Below are positions 18,638 to 27,724 of a stretch of DNA of 64,000 nucleotides, in pieces. The notes under the pieces were generated by a model that searched no databases, had not been told where the DNA came from, and was given only the letters and a program-made list of their open reading frames with translations. A program made the position numbers and the translations under genes. Each line of letters starts with the position of its first letter. Position 1 is the first letter of the stretch. This stretch comes from Staphylococcus xylosus NJ (GTDB lineage: Bacteria > Bacillota > Bacilli > Staphylococcales > Staphylococcaceae): positions 104,103 to 168,102 of the forward strand of contig NZ_ANMR01000035.1 in NCBI RefSeq assembly GCF_000338275.1, in the 5' to 3' direction.

Positions 18638-19471
18638 TTATTCCATATCTTGCTTTAATACGGATATGACTCGTTTCATTTTTTCATCAATGTATTTATT
18701 TTTATGTAAAATTAAATAGAAAAACCTTTCAATATCTAAATTAACAACTTCAAGTTGCTCCAAATCTTCAGGTGTCAATGTTGATTTAGATACAATCGAA
18801 AAACCATTTCCTGCATGGACCATACTTTTAATTAGACTTGTATTATTAATGACTACTAAATAAGGGTTTAATGATAATTGATTCAAACCATTTTCTTGGT
18901 ATACACGAGTACCGGAACCTTGTTCTCGAATAAAACATGTCTCTAAATTAGACGGGCTAGATTTCTTCTTTTTAATTAATACAATTTCATCTTGAGCAAT
19001 TGACGTGCTTATAATTGCATTGTTTTGTATCTTTTTTTCGACCACACCAACGTCAACGATGTTATTTTTAATTTGTTCAACAATCGTTTCTGAATTATCT
19101 AAGTGTACATGAATATGTAATTCTGGGTACCTTTGGGCTAATTTAGTAAGTTGTCGTGACAAACGATATTCACCAAATGTGTAACTGCTACCCAGTTTTA
19201 AATCTCCAGCGATTGTATTTGTTTGCATCTTTAGATCTTGTCGCAGCGCTTGTTCTAAATGATTTCTTTGCAACGCATATTGGTATAGTTTCTCTCCATC
19301 ACTTGTTAATGCCATTTTTGAATGTTTAAACTCAAATACTTTTATCTCATAGTCATTTTCAAGTCTCTTTATGTCTCTACTTATTGATGGTTGTGATGTA
19401 TACAAATTTTCTGCAGCTTTTGTAAAACTTTGTGCCTTTACAACTTCAGTTAACACTTTTAGTGGGTCCAT
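18638..19471 (-). CDS. LysR-family regulator, CysL/YeiE-like
   Basis: A 277-aa LysR protein. The winged helix occupies residues 1-60 (SFTKAAENLYTSQPSISRDIKRLE). The effector domain begins near residue 88 (GDLKLGSSYTFGEYRLSRQL). The gene is divergent from a YeiH-family exporter gene across about 120 bases. In many Firmicutes this LysR/YeiH pairing recurs and the regulator controls the exporter; the effector is probably a sulfur compound, by analogy only. The start ATG follows AAAGGTGAT. Confidence 0.88.
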   Translation of the reverse strand: MDPLKVLTEVVKAQSFTKAAENLYTSQPSISRDIKRLENDYEIKVFEFKHSKMALTSDGEKLYQYALQRNHLEQALRQDLKMQTNTIAGDLKLGSSYTFGEYRLSRQLTKLAQRYPELHIHVHLDNSETIVEQIKNNIVDVGVVEKKIQNNAIISTSIAQDEIVLIKKKKSSPSNLETCFIREQGSGTRVYQENGLNQLSLNPYLVVINNTSLIKSMVHAGNGFSIVSKSTLTPEDLEQLEVVNLDIERFFYLILHKNKYIDEKMKRVISVLKQDME

Positions 19472-19594
19472 GGCTTATCACCTTTCATTGTTTTATTCTT
19501 ATCATATCAAAATTGTTATGACCTATATACTAAATATTTATTTAACGTTATAAATTTCTGGTGCTACACTTTTGATAAAAGGAGGAGACGGTAC

Positions 19595-20590
19595 ATGACT
19601 AAATTTAATAATAAACCATTTATCTTTGGCATATTATTCACGTTTACCATTGCTGCAATAAGTTTAATTAGTTCAAAGCTGCCACTTTTAGATAAGGTCG
19701 GTGCTTTGACAATTGCAATTGTTATCGCAATACTATTTAGACATTTTAATGGTTATCCTGAAAGTTATCGTCCAGGTATTACTTTCGCATCTAAACGTTT
19801 ATTAAAATTCGCCATTATATTGTATGGTCTAAAACTTAATATTTTTGATGTTATAGGAGAAGGTAGTACGTTATTACTTATTGACGGTGGTGTCATAATT
19901 GTAAGTATTGGTTTAATGTTATTACTAAATCACTATATTAAAGGAGATAAAGTTATCACATTATTGCTAGGTATTGGTGCCGGGGTCTGTGGGGCTGCTG
20001 CGATAGCTGCTGTATCTCCAATTTTAAAAGCACGCGAAAAAGACACAGCCATTAGTATAGGCATCGTTGCATTAATTGGTACACTTTTTTCACTAGGCTA
20101 TACGGTAATCTATACACTATTCACAATACCACCAGAGATTTATGGCGTATGGTCTGGTGTGAGTCTACATGAAATTGCCCATGTTATTCTTGCTGCAGAT
20201 TTCTCAGGTGAGACAGCTTTACGAATTGGCTTATTAGGTAAATTAGGTCGAGTATTCTTGCTCATACCTTTAAGTATAATACTTATATTTGTGATGAACT
20301 TGAAATCACAGGCTAGGAATACAAACCAACGTATCGAAATGCCATACTTTTTAATTGGATTTGTATTAATGGCACTATTTCATACTTATGTACCTATACC
20401 TCAATTTATAATGCAAATAATTGAGCCATTAACAACAATTTGCTTATTGATGGCAATGGTGGCACTAGGGTTAAATGTATCATTTAAAGATTTGCAAGAC
20501 CGAGCGTTTAAGCCTTTAATCGGTGTCATCATTGTATCTATGATATTATCAATTATCACTTTTATCATTGCCAACTATATTTATGGCTAA
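19595..20590 (+). CDS. YeiH/UPF0324-family membrane protein, putative sulfate exporter
   Basis: A 331-aa protein with about ten hydrophobic segments. Family hallmarks are present: GITFASKRLLKFAIILYGL, GIGAGVCGAAAIAAVSPILK, SLHEIAHVILA and MALGLNVSFKDL-like near the C-terminus. The family is annotated as putative sulfate exporters in the Pfam Cons_hypoth698 group; direct evidence for the substrate is limited. The SD AGGAGG lies nine bases before ATG. Regulation by the divergent LysR protein is likely from arrangement. Confidence 0.9.
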   Translation: MTKFNNKPFIFGILFTFTIAAISLISSKLPLLDKVGALTIAIVIAILFRHFNGYPESYRPGITFASKRLLKFAIILYGLKLNIFDVIGEGSTLLLIDGGVIIVSIGLMLLLNHYIKGDKVITLLLGIGAGVCGAAAIAAVSPILKAREKDTAISIGIVALIGTLFSLGYTVIYTLFTIPPEIYGVWSGVSLHEIAHVILAADFSGETALRIGLLGKLGRVFLLIPLSIILIFVMNLKSQARNTNQRIEMPYFLIGFVLMALFHTYVPIPQFIMQIIEPLTTICLLMAMVALGLNVSFKDLQDRAFKPLIGVIIVSMILSIITFIIANYIYG

Positions 20591-20740
20591 GTGTTTATGT
20601 TAAAAGGTTAATATAAAATTTACTGTTGATAGGCAGATATCTATACGACACCTTTAATTATATATAAAATAAGATTTTAATAAGACACTTGTTAATTGGG
20701 ATGCTTATGTACAAATCAACTTATAAAGAAGGTATATAAA

Positions 20741-21112
20741 ATGAAAACATTAGATTCATACTTTATCTTGTTCGATGAAGCTAGATATAGCGACGAAAGT
20801 TTTGATAAGTTAAATGATTTATTTAACAATGATATTGAATTTGTGTTGAATCAAAAAACTTTTAAAGGCAAAGACGCATGGAAACAATTTGTTAAAGGTG
20901 TGTACCAAACAAATAAAGATTTAAAACACATGCATAATGGCTGGATAGAACAAGAAGATGGCACTTTCAAAACACATTGGGCTATTTGTGGAAATAGATT
21001 TGAAACAGGTGTTTATACGCAAGAGGGTATAGATATTGCAAGATTAGATGATGAAGGGAAAATCATTTATTTAGAGAATCAACCTAAAGATAAAACATTA
21101 TTTTCAAGTTAA
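20741..21112 (+). CDS. NTF2-like/SnoaL-type protein, 123 aa
   Basis: A small soluble protein of the cone-shaped NTF2-like fold type. It shows YFILFDEARYSDESFDKLNDLF and then FVLNQKTFKGKDAWKQFVKGVY. A central HMHNGWIEQEDGTFKTHWAICG and a C-terminal DEGKIIYLENQP complete the pattern of a helix followed by a curved sheet. Members bind or isomerise small molecules, or have no enzyme activity. An in-frame ATG 15 codons upstream lacks an SD; the chosen ATG has AAGAAGG ahead. It is downstream of the YeiH-type gene but 150 bases away, so probably separate. Confidence 0.7.
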   Translation: MKTLDSYFILFDEARYSDESFDKLNDLFNNDIEFVLNQKTFKGKDAWKQFVKGVYQTNKDLKHMHNGWIEQEDGTFKTHWAICGNRFETGVYTQEGIDIARLDDEGKIIYLENQPKDKTLFSS

Positions 21113-21380
21113 CTATCTAGCTCACAAATTGTGAAGTGTGCTATATAACAATGCGACGTGGAATGAAATCATGAAGTGAAACTATCAATTAAATAATTAA
21201 AATCAAGTAGCAAACTATAATCTCCAAAATTCCTTCTAGCTCTTTATATCCATTAACCCATTGTTTCACTATACGCACAAACGACATTAATAAAATGCAT
21301 TATGCTGCGTCTCAAACTAGACGTCCCTCACTGTAACCTCACACAACCCTAAGCCTAACCTAGTTGGCAAACATAATAAT
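21113..21380. other. Gene-free stretch before a two-way terminator
   Basis: Between the NTF2-like gene and the convergent DUF5996 gene are about 410 bases. Apart from the terminator hairpin at 21381-21424 I see no frame with a ribosome site and no structured element. Confidence 0.5.
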
Positions 21381-21424
21381 AAAACCATTCTTCTTGTATT
21401 TAATAAACAAAAGGAATGGTTTTA
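21381..21424. terminator. Bidirectional terminator
   Basis: AAAACCATTC pairs with GAATGGTTTT across a loop of about 22 bases, with A/T runs on both outer sides. It lies between two convergent genes. Confidence 0.65.
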
Positions 21425-21526
21425 ATTTTATATAATATAGCATTTGATAAACAAAATTCATTTTATTTCTTTCGCATTACATAACACTAATTTTTACGCT
21501 AAAGAACTAAAAATTGATCAAGTAGA

Positions 21527-22432
21527 CTAACTCAAATGATTATTAGCCATTTTAAGCGGTAAGTGAAAATGACTACATCCTTGCCATTCTAAATAATCCT
21601 TTAAAATATTATAAGATTCATAGAAGAATTTTTCGATTTCGTCCATGCTCTCTTTACTGTATTCCGTTACTTCTATAATAAACTCTCCTAAAGTTTCACT
21701 GTAATAGCTATCTTGTGGAAAATCATCATGACATTCAAATTTTCTATCAGCGAATGGGTATGGTAATACAAAGAACGTTGGGCCTTTAAAATTATCATCT
21801 CCAAACCAAAATCCAAATTCGATCATTTCTTCATCAAAAGCTGCACGTTCAATGACCATATCATCATTTTCAAATGGTTGATGGATGTCTTGAATAATTG
21901 CACATGAAACATCAAATGTCCCCCAAAATAACCTTGGCATAAACTTCCTAGTACGCAGTGGAGCGATGAATTGGGATTCTGCGTGATAGGCAAACTTCAT
22001 CAACTTCAACACATCATTGCTAATTTGAGAATCATAGTGATGATGGTGCAAGTCTTCTTCAAACGGTGTCGTATCTGGGAATTCTTGTGGTATTGTATTA
22101 ATATCTATAAACACTTTGCTTTCTGATAATATACGTTGAATCTCTTGGTAGTAATATTGAATTGTAAGATCATCTTTCAATACTATAATTTCTTTATTGT
22201 TGTCAATTCTCAACTCAATTTCATCATCAAGTAAATTGACGGTAATATAAAAATCTTTATTATCTGCATGCAACATACCTGTTGTGAAGCCTTGAACTGT
22301 AATATCTAAAGCTACATGCGCCCATTGTGGCTGTTGATAAGCTGCTGCTAATTTATATTTTCCTAGTATTTGTGACAATAAATGCATTGTTTCTTTTTCT
22401 TGCTCCCACTCATTTAATAATATATTAATCAC
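21527..22432 (-). CDS. DUF5996-family protein
   Basis: A 301-aa soluble protein. The pattern LLSQILGKYKLA, then WAHVALDITVQGFTTGML, FYITVNLLDDEIEL, the central RKFMPRLFWGTFDVSCAI and FGFWFGDDNFKGPTFFVLPYPFA matches the DUF5996 family. The family has no established function. An acidic/His patch DLHHHHYDS lies near residue 128 and could bind metal, but this is only a suggestion. It is a single gene between a two-way terminator and an empty 309-base stretch. Confidence 0.7.
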   Translation of the reverse strand: MINILLNEWEQEKETMHLLSQILGKYKLAAAYQQPQWAHVALDITVQGFTTGMLHADNKDFYITVNLLDDEIELRIDNNKEIIVLKDDLTIQYYYQEIQRILSESKVFIDINTIPQEFPDTTPFEEDLHHHHYDSQISNDVLKLMKFAYHAESQFIAPLRTRKFMPRLFWGTFDVSCAIIQDIHQPFENDDMVIERAAFDEEMIEFGFWFGDDNFKGPTFFVLPYPFADRKFECHDDFPQDSYYSETLGEFIIEVTEYSKESMDEIEKFFYESYNILKDYLEWQGCSHFHLPLKMANNHLS

Positions 22433-22572
22433 TCCGTTAAGTTATTTATATTATTACATTTACCCATATTAAGTTTACTCACAACATAGAATTACCAAAT
22501 AAATCGCCAATAATTTTATTGCGCTAAATTATTTCTAATGAGTAGTTAACTGATAGTGTTATGTTATTTACA

Positions 22573-22588
22573 TGTTTCACGAGAAACT
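22573..22588. promoter_or_regulatory. parS-like ParB/Spo0J site candidate
   Basis: TGTTTCACGAGAAACT differs from the canonical Firmicute parS TGTTTCACGTGAAACA at two of 16 positions. One mismatch breaks the central CG-TG symmetry. It lies in a gene-free stretch (22433-22741), where a chromosome-segregation site could sit. Nothing else is seen in that stretch. Confidence 0.3.
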
Positions 22589-22741
22589 TTATAGTTATCA
22601 CTAAATGGATTCCATATTTTATAATATAAGAAAGAGACTACATGTATCTTGCTCACGAGCTAACTGAAAATAAGCTATTGTTGATTAATATAAATCGTCT
22701 TTTTCTTTATATTTCAAATTATTCTACATTTTGAAATACAC

Positions 22742-23179
22742 TTAACTATCAGTTAAATCTAAACTAATATTAAATGATAACTTTCTATTTATGATATTTT
22801 TGTCTGAGCCACTGTCAGTACCTCTTTTGTGATGTGAGGCTTTATACTCTTTAGAATTCTGCCAATGTTGATAAGTAGTTTCGTCTGTCCAAACAGTTAC
22901 AATAACATAATGCGCATGATTAGTTTGAGGCCTCAAAAACAATAGACTCTCAAAGCCTTCTATACTTTTTAAATGTCTATTTCTATTTAAAAACAAACGC
23001 TCAAATGCTTCTTCAAAACTAGGATTTACATATAAGTGATTAAAAACTGTAAATCCACTTTGTGGTAAATCATTAATTTGTTCTAAAATGGTATATTGCT
23101 GTTTTTCATTAAATTTTTCTATTATTATTTCATCATTGTTTTGTTCTAAGTAAATATGATGTATTAAATTTTTTAACAT
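22742..23179 (-). CDS. ABM-domain protein (HmoB/TRAP-like)
   Basis: A 145-aa protein. The C-terminal half is an antibiotic-biosynthesis-monooxygenase-type ferredoxin-like fold: RNRHLKSIEGFESLLFLRPQ, then HYVIVTVWTDETTYQHWQNS and YKASHHKRG. Related Firmicute proteins include the heme-degrading HmoB and the staphylococcal TRAP protein. The Asn/His ligands of a heme oxygenase are not clear enough here to claim heme cleavage. A TTG three codons upstream is too close to AGGAGG, so ATG is favoured though its spacing of 11 is long. It follows the photolyase gene by 32 bases, so the two probably share an mRNA. Confidence 0.7.
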   Translation of the reverse strand: MLKNLIHHIYLEQNNDEIIIEKFNEKQQYTILEQINDLPQSGFTVFNHLYVNPSFEEAFERLFLNRNRHLKSIEGFESLLFLRPQTNHAHYVIVTVWTDETTYQHWQNSKEYKASHHKRGTDSGSDKNIINRKLSFNISLDLTDS

Positions 23180-23211
23180 TTGGAACAACGCCTCCTCAAT
23201 CTATTTATTCA

Positions 23212-24585
23212 TTAATACTGTTTAAATTTATGCATAACGTAATCTCTACTACTTTTATGATCTACGATAGCTTCTGGATAATCTTTACCAATTTCAATTT
23301 GATAGTTTTCTTTCAATTTAGTCTTATGTTTTGTTGGGTCGTGGATAATTTTACTTGAGACCTTATCGAATATTTCTAACTGTGTTTTAATAAAATAGCC
23401 CTGTGCATCAAAACGTTCACTTTGACGTATAGGATTAAACATTCTGAAATAAGGCACCGCATCAGTCCCAGTTGATGCTGACCATTGCCAACCATGTACA
23501 TTAGACGCATTATCATAGTCAATCAAATACTCTCTAAAATAGTCCTCGCCCCATGTCCAATCAATGAATAAATTTTTAGTTAAAAATTGAGATACAACCA
23601 TTCTCAAGCGATTGTGCATATATCCTGTGCGGTTTAGCTTTTTCATTGCAGCATCAACGATTGGATAGCCAGTTTGTCCTTTTCTCCACGATTCAAAATG
23701 CGATTTATTATAAGACCATTGCATGTTGCGATACTTTTCAGAAAAAGATTTAGTTGCAGTTTCTGGGTATTGTGTCATTAACACATAATAAAATTCACGG
23801 AATATAACTTCTCTAATAAAAGCTTCATAACTTGTTTCATCGCTATCGTAACCTTCAAGCAAATCATTTATAATTTCACGAATATCGACTAATCCATATG
23901 CTAAATATTTACCTAATCCACTTACAAAATCTTGTGATACATCGTCAGTCAATTTATCATAACGAGCGATGTCATCATTTAAAAAATCATCCCACGTTTT
24001 ACGCGCTAACTTTTCTATATCTTTATTATTTCCGAATTTTAAGTCGCTTTGATTTGAACCTTTTTGCGCATTTTTGGTTAACTGCTTAAATTGATAATTT
24101 TTCTTAGGGGTATGTACTAAATCTTGACGATTTGCTTTATAAAAACTAGTAAATACTTTATAAGGCTGTTGCTGTTTATTAAAAGTCTTTGTAGGTTGAA
24201 AATAATGATTCACACGCTGCCCAATCACTGTAATTTGAAGGTTTTCAAAAGCTCGTTTGACATGATGATAGTCATACATTTCTTTGTGGTAACTCATAAT
24301 ATCTTTTGCTAATAATACATGAGACAACGCCAATGTATGAGCTAATTCACCTAGCTTTTCGTACGTGACAATATAAGGATATATATCATACCTTTCTAGC
24401 GTACTTAAGAATCCTTTTATTACTTTATGGTAATAATCACGCTTTACTGTTGCTGCGTCATTTAAATCTTCTATAGGTACGATAAAATATACTTTATTTA
24501 TCTCATCTTGATGCTCCGCTACATATTCAAATAGTGGATTGTCTTTAACTCTAAAAACACGATTGAGTACGACTCCTAAATTCAT
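23212..24585 (-). CDS. phr: Deoxyribodipyrimidine photolyase
   Basis: A 457-aa class I cryptochrome/photolyase, which uses blue light and FADH- to split cyclobutane pyrimidine dimers. The antenna-binding alpha/beta domain spans residues 1-130 (GVVLNRVFRVKDNPLFEY). The FAD domain shows WRKGQTGYPIVDAAMKKL, GYMHNRLRMVVSQFL, WGEDYFREYLIDYDNASN and GWQWSASTGTDAVPYFRMFN. These include the Asn and Trp positions typical of CPD photolyases. GGGAGGG overlaps an upstream in-frame ATG, so the ATG five codons later is the start. It is co-directional with the ABM-domain gene and close to the carotenoid genes, which fits a light-damage theme. Confidence 0.95.
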   Translation of the reverse strand: MNLGVVLNRVFRVKDNPLFEYVAEHQDEINKVYFIVPIEDLNDAATVKRDYYHKVIKGFLSTLERYDIYPYIVTYEKLGELAHTLALSHVLLAKDIMSYHKEMYDYHHVKRAFENLQITVIGQRVNHYFQPTKTFNKQQQPYKVFTSFYKANRQDLVHTPKKNYQFKQLTKNAQKGSNQSDLKFGNNKDIEKLARKTWDDFLNDDIARYDKLTDDVSQDFVSGLGKYLAYGLVDIREIINDLLEGYDSDETSYEAFIREVIFREFYYVLMTQYPETATKSFSEKYRNMQWSYNKSHFESWRKGQTGYPIVDAAMKKLNRTGYMHNRLRMVVSQFLTKNLFIDWTWGEDYFREYLIDYDNASNVHGWQWSASTGTDAVPYFRMFNPIRQSERFDAQGYFIKTQLEIFDKVSSKIIHDPTKHKTKLKENYQIEIGKDYPEAIVDHKSSRDYVMHKFKQY

Positions 24586-24818
24586 TCTATTCCCTCCCAT
24601 ATTGGCCTAAAAACAACTTTATAAAATCGGTAAATGCTCTAGATGAATTAGTGAAATGATAACATTAAACTTTATAATTATTCTCTAACTTATAATTACT
24701 TTATTAACCATATACCCGTTATAATTTATGTATAATTCACTAAAAAATATTGTCACTTTTAAAAATTTACATATCACAAAGGCTTTTAGGGTATGTAATC
24801 ATTAGAGGTGATTAAAAT

Positions 24819-25243
24819 ATGAATACTGAACAATTGCAAAGTGAAATTGAAAATATATTAAACATATCAAAAATAGGCGTCTTATCTACAGCACATAACA
24901 ATACACCTAATAGTAGATACATGGTATTTTATAATGATGGACTCACGCTTTATACAAAAACAAGCATTGAGTCTAAAAAATTGCTGAATTTCAAGATAAT
25001 CCAAAAGCACACGTACTTATAGGTTATGACGAAACGACAAACCGTAGTTTTTTAGAAATTGAAGCTAATGTTGAAATACTAAAAGATAAGAAAACTATTG
25101 ATTGGATTTGGGAAAAACAAGATAAGACTTTCTTTGACTCTAAAGACGATCCGGACTTATGTGTAATTAAAGTGGTTCCAAAATCAATAAAAGTTATGAA
25201 CGATAATAATTTAGATACGCCCCAAACCATCACGTTCGATTAA
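24819..25243 (+). pseudogene. Pyridoxamine-phosphate-oxidase-like (general stress 26 type) gene with a frameshift
   Basis: The first frame gives NISKIGVLSTAHNNTPNSRYM, the flavin-binding start of the split-barrel family, and stops at 25022. A second frame continues EFQDNPKAHVLIGYDETTNRSFLEIEANVEIL to a stop at 25243. Adding one A to the A6 run at 24975-24980 joins the two into an uninterrupted protein of about 141 aa, the usual family length. So the copy lacks one base in a homopolymer. It could be a true mutation, a slippery phase-variable site or a sequencing error. The start has a good AGAGGTG ribosome site. Confidence 0.85.
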
Positions 25244-25250
25244 TACAAAA

Positions 25251-25290
25251 AGCGCTTAAAATCACCCCATTCACAAGTGATTTAAGCGCT
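25251..25290. terminator. Bidirectional terminator between oxidase-like gene and crtN
   Basis: AGCGCTTAAAATCAC pairs with GTGATTTAAGCGCT (14 pairs, one bulge) with A-run and T-run on the two sides. It ends the crt operon on the minus strand. Confidence 0.85.
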
Positions 25291-25293
25291 CTT

Positions 25294-26799
25294 TTATTTG
25301 CCCTTATTAATATCTTCTAACATAGCATCAACCGTAATCTTAGCGCTCGTCAATACAATTGGCACTCCTGCTCCTGGGTGAACACTTGCTCCAGCAAAGT
25401 ACAAATTTTTGTAATCTCTGCTAACATTAGGTGGTCTATAGTAGTTACTTTGTGCTAATGTAGGCATTAAACCAAAAGCCGCTCCAAATTTCGCATTATA
25501 ATCTCCTTCAAAATCTTTAGGTGTGTATATAATTTCTGTAACAACCTGTGTTTTCAAATTTTTTAAAGCTTTAATTGTAGAAAGCTTGTTATAAATAATA
25601 TCCTTCACCTTTGTGATTGTTGCTTCATCAGACCAATCCACATCGCCTGTTTTCAATTCTGAAACTGGCATGAGTATATAAATACCTGTATGACCTTTTG
25701 GCGCTAACGACTGATCTTCTACACTAGGCGCATATACATATATTGAAGGGTCTCGAGATATTTCTCCAGAAAAAATCTCATTAATATTATTATCAAAATC
25801 CTTTGAAAATATAACATTATGTAACAAAATTTCTTCGGATAAATCTTTATCAACCCCTATATACATTAAAAAGGCAGAACAAGAATAGTCCATATTATCA
25901 ATTTTTTGCCTCGTATATTTTGGGGGGTGGTGTTCATTTTTAATTAAAGTTGAGGTTGCGTACGGAAAATCAGCAGTACAGATTATTTTGTCGTACTTTT
26001 TTATATGTCCATTTACTTTCAGACCTTCCGCACGCTTAAATCGACTATCAATGATAATTTCTTCAACGTTTGCATTTGTATAAATTTGAACGCCTAACTC
26101 CTCATTTAATGTTTGAAGTGCTTTTACAAAATTGTACATGCCGCCTTTAATAAAATGAACACCAAACATTAATTCTATCATTGGTATAATTGAATATAAT
26201 GAAGGACTTCGTTTAGGATCAATGCCTATATATAAAGTCTGAAATGCTAAGATTTTTTGTATTTTTTTATTATCTACATATTTTTCAATTAAGTTATCTG
26301 CTTTATCAAACGTTTTTAATTTCATTCCTTGATATAAAGTGAAAGGATTATAAAAATCTGTAGGTTTTCTAAAAGTACGTTCTAAAAAATGTTTCCGTGC
26401 GATTTCGTATCTTTCGTATATATCTGTTAAAAATGACATAAAGCCATGTGTAGAATTAGGTTCAATAGCTTCAAGCATATCTCTTAACTGTGCAAGATCG
26501 GTAGGTACACGAATTTGATCTGTTTCACTAAAATAAACATCATAAATATGTGCTAATTGTTTAATCTCCAAGTAATCATCCATATTTTTATGTGCATAAT
26601 TAAAAACGTCACGATAAATTTCAGGCATCATTACAATAGTTGGCCCCATATCAAATGTAAAACCATCTTGCTTAATTTGGTTCATCCTTCCACCTATTTG
26701 TTGATTCTTTTCATATAAATCCACTTTGTGTCCATTTGCTGCTAATCTTGAAGCTGCAGCTAAACCTGAAACACCGCCACCTATAACTGCAAGCTTCAT
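25294..26799 (-). CDS. crtN: 4,4'-diapophytoene (dehydrosqualene) desaturase
   Basis: A 501-aa FAD enzyme that turns colourless C30 diapophytoene into yellow 4,4'-diaponeurosporene. The N-terminal dinucleotide fold reads IGGGVSGLAAASRLAANGH at residues 6-24, followed by YEKNQQIGGRMNQ and FDMGPTIVMMP. The C-terminal signature AGASVHPGAGVPIVL lies near residue 470. The length is that of S. aureus CrtN. Its ATG overlaps the crtM stop by four bases, as expected for coupled translation. It is the last gene of crtOPQMN. Confidence 0.95.
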   Translation of the reverse strand: MKLAVIGGGVSGLAAASRLAANGHKVDLYEKNQQIGGRMNQIKQDGFTFDMGPTIVMMPEIYRDVFNYAHKNMDDYLEIKQLAHIYDVYFSETDQIRVPTDLAQLRDMLEAIEPNSTHGFMSFLTDIYERYEIARKHFLERTFRKPTDFYNPFTLYQGMKLKTFDKADNLIEKYVDNKKIQKILAFQTLYIGIDPKRSPSLYSIIPMIELMFGVHFIKGGMYNFVKALQTLNEELGVQIYTNANVEEIIIDSRFKRAEGLKVNGHIKKYDKIICTADFPYATSTLIKNEHHPPKYTRQKIDNMDYSCSAFLMYIGVDKDLSEEILLHNVIFSKDFDNNINEIFSGEISRDPSIYVYAPSVEDQSLAPKGHTGIYILMPVSELKTGDVDWSDEATITKVKDIIYNKLSTIKALKNLKTQVVTEIIYTPKDFEGDYNAKFGAAFGLMPTLAQSNYYRPPNVSRDYKNLYFAGASVHPGAGVPIVLTSAKITVDAMLEDINKGK

Positions 26800-27671
26800 A
26801 ATGTTTCACTCCTTTTATACTTCGCACTAATATCACGATGAATTTTTATTTTTTTCAATTTGCTTACAAATACTTTTTTATGCAACGTATAGTTTGACTT
26901 TCTTACTTCCTCAAGTATTTCACGATAGGTAGTTGTCGCTAATTCAATAATATAACGTACCTCTTCATCAAAGTGATTAATACCATTTAGTGCAATATTA
27001 TATAGTCCAACTGCCTCTGTAGCATAACTTTCCCATAGCTCTATATAATCTGAGTTAACTCCTTCATAATATGTAGAATGTAGTTCAACTTGATATTGAG
27101 CTAATTTTTCTTCACTGAGATAAATCCGTCCATTTTGAAAATCTTCACCAACGTCTCTTAAAATATTAGTTATTTGCATTGCTTTACCTAAAGCAATAGC
27201 AGCGTCTTTAGCTTGCTCGACATTATTTTCATTTGATGCAGCTAATATAGGAGTTAACAATTCTCCCACAGTACCTGCCACACCATAGCAATAATCATAT
27301 AAATCGGAATCTGTTTTGATTATTTTTAAATCTAAATCTCCCTTTACATATTGAATTAAAGATTTAAATGGGTTTTGAGGTATTGCATATGTATTCAAAG
27401 TGTCATTTAAAGCATTCATAATGGATGCATCACTTTGATAACTTCGGATATGATTACCGTAAATAGTATCTAAATCACTCTCTATCTCATCCAATTTCTC
27501 AAGGTTTTTATATCTATCGATACTATCATCAATAATTCTGCAAGCTGCATAAATAGCCCATACTGCTGTTTTTCTTCTTATATCCAAAAAATCAAAGGCA
27601 TATGAAAACGTTTTCGAATGTGTTTTCATTATATTATGACAGTAGTTATAATCTCTCTCTAACTCATTCAT
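26796..27671 (-). CDS. crtM: Dehydrosqualene (diapophytoene) synthase
   Basis: A 291-aa squalene/phytoene synthase that joins two farnesyl diphosphates to make 4,4'-diapophytoene, the first pigment step. Both magnesium-diphosphate motifs are visible: DDSID at about residues 48-52 and NILRDVGEDFQNGRIYL near residue 170. The start MNELERDYNYCHNIMKTHSKT matches the family N-terminus. The gene lies 53 bases after crtQ and overlaps crtN by four bases. Confidence 0.95.
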   Translation of the reverse strand: MNELERDYNYCHNIMKTHSKTFSYAFDFLDIRRKTAVWAIYAACRIIDDSIDRYKNLEKLDEIESDLDTIYGNHIRSYQSDASIMNALNDTLNTYAIPQNPFKSLIQYVKGDLDLKIIKTDSDLYDYCYGVAGTVGELLTPILAASNENNVEQAKDAAIALGKAMQITNILRDVGEDFQNGRIYLSEEKLAQYQVELHSTYYEGVNSDYIELWESYATEAVGLYNIALNGINHFDEEVRYIIELATTTYREILEEVRKSNYTLHKKVFVSKLKKIKIHRDISAKYKRSETL

Positions 27672-27724
27672 TTGTTGCCCTCCTCAAAATGCCTTTAATT
27701 ACTCGACGTTTATAAAAAACTAAA

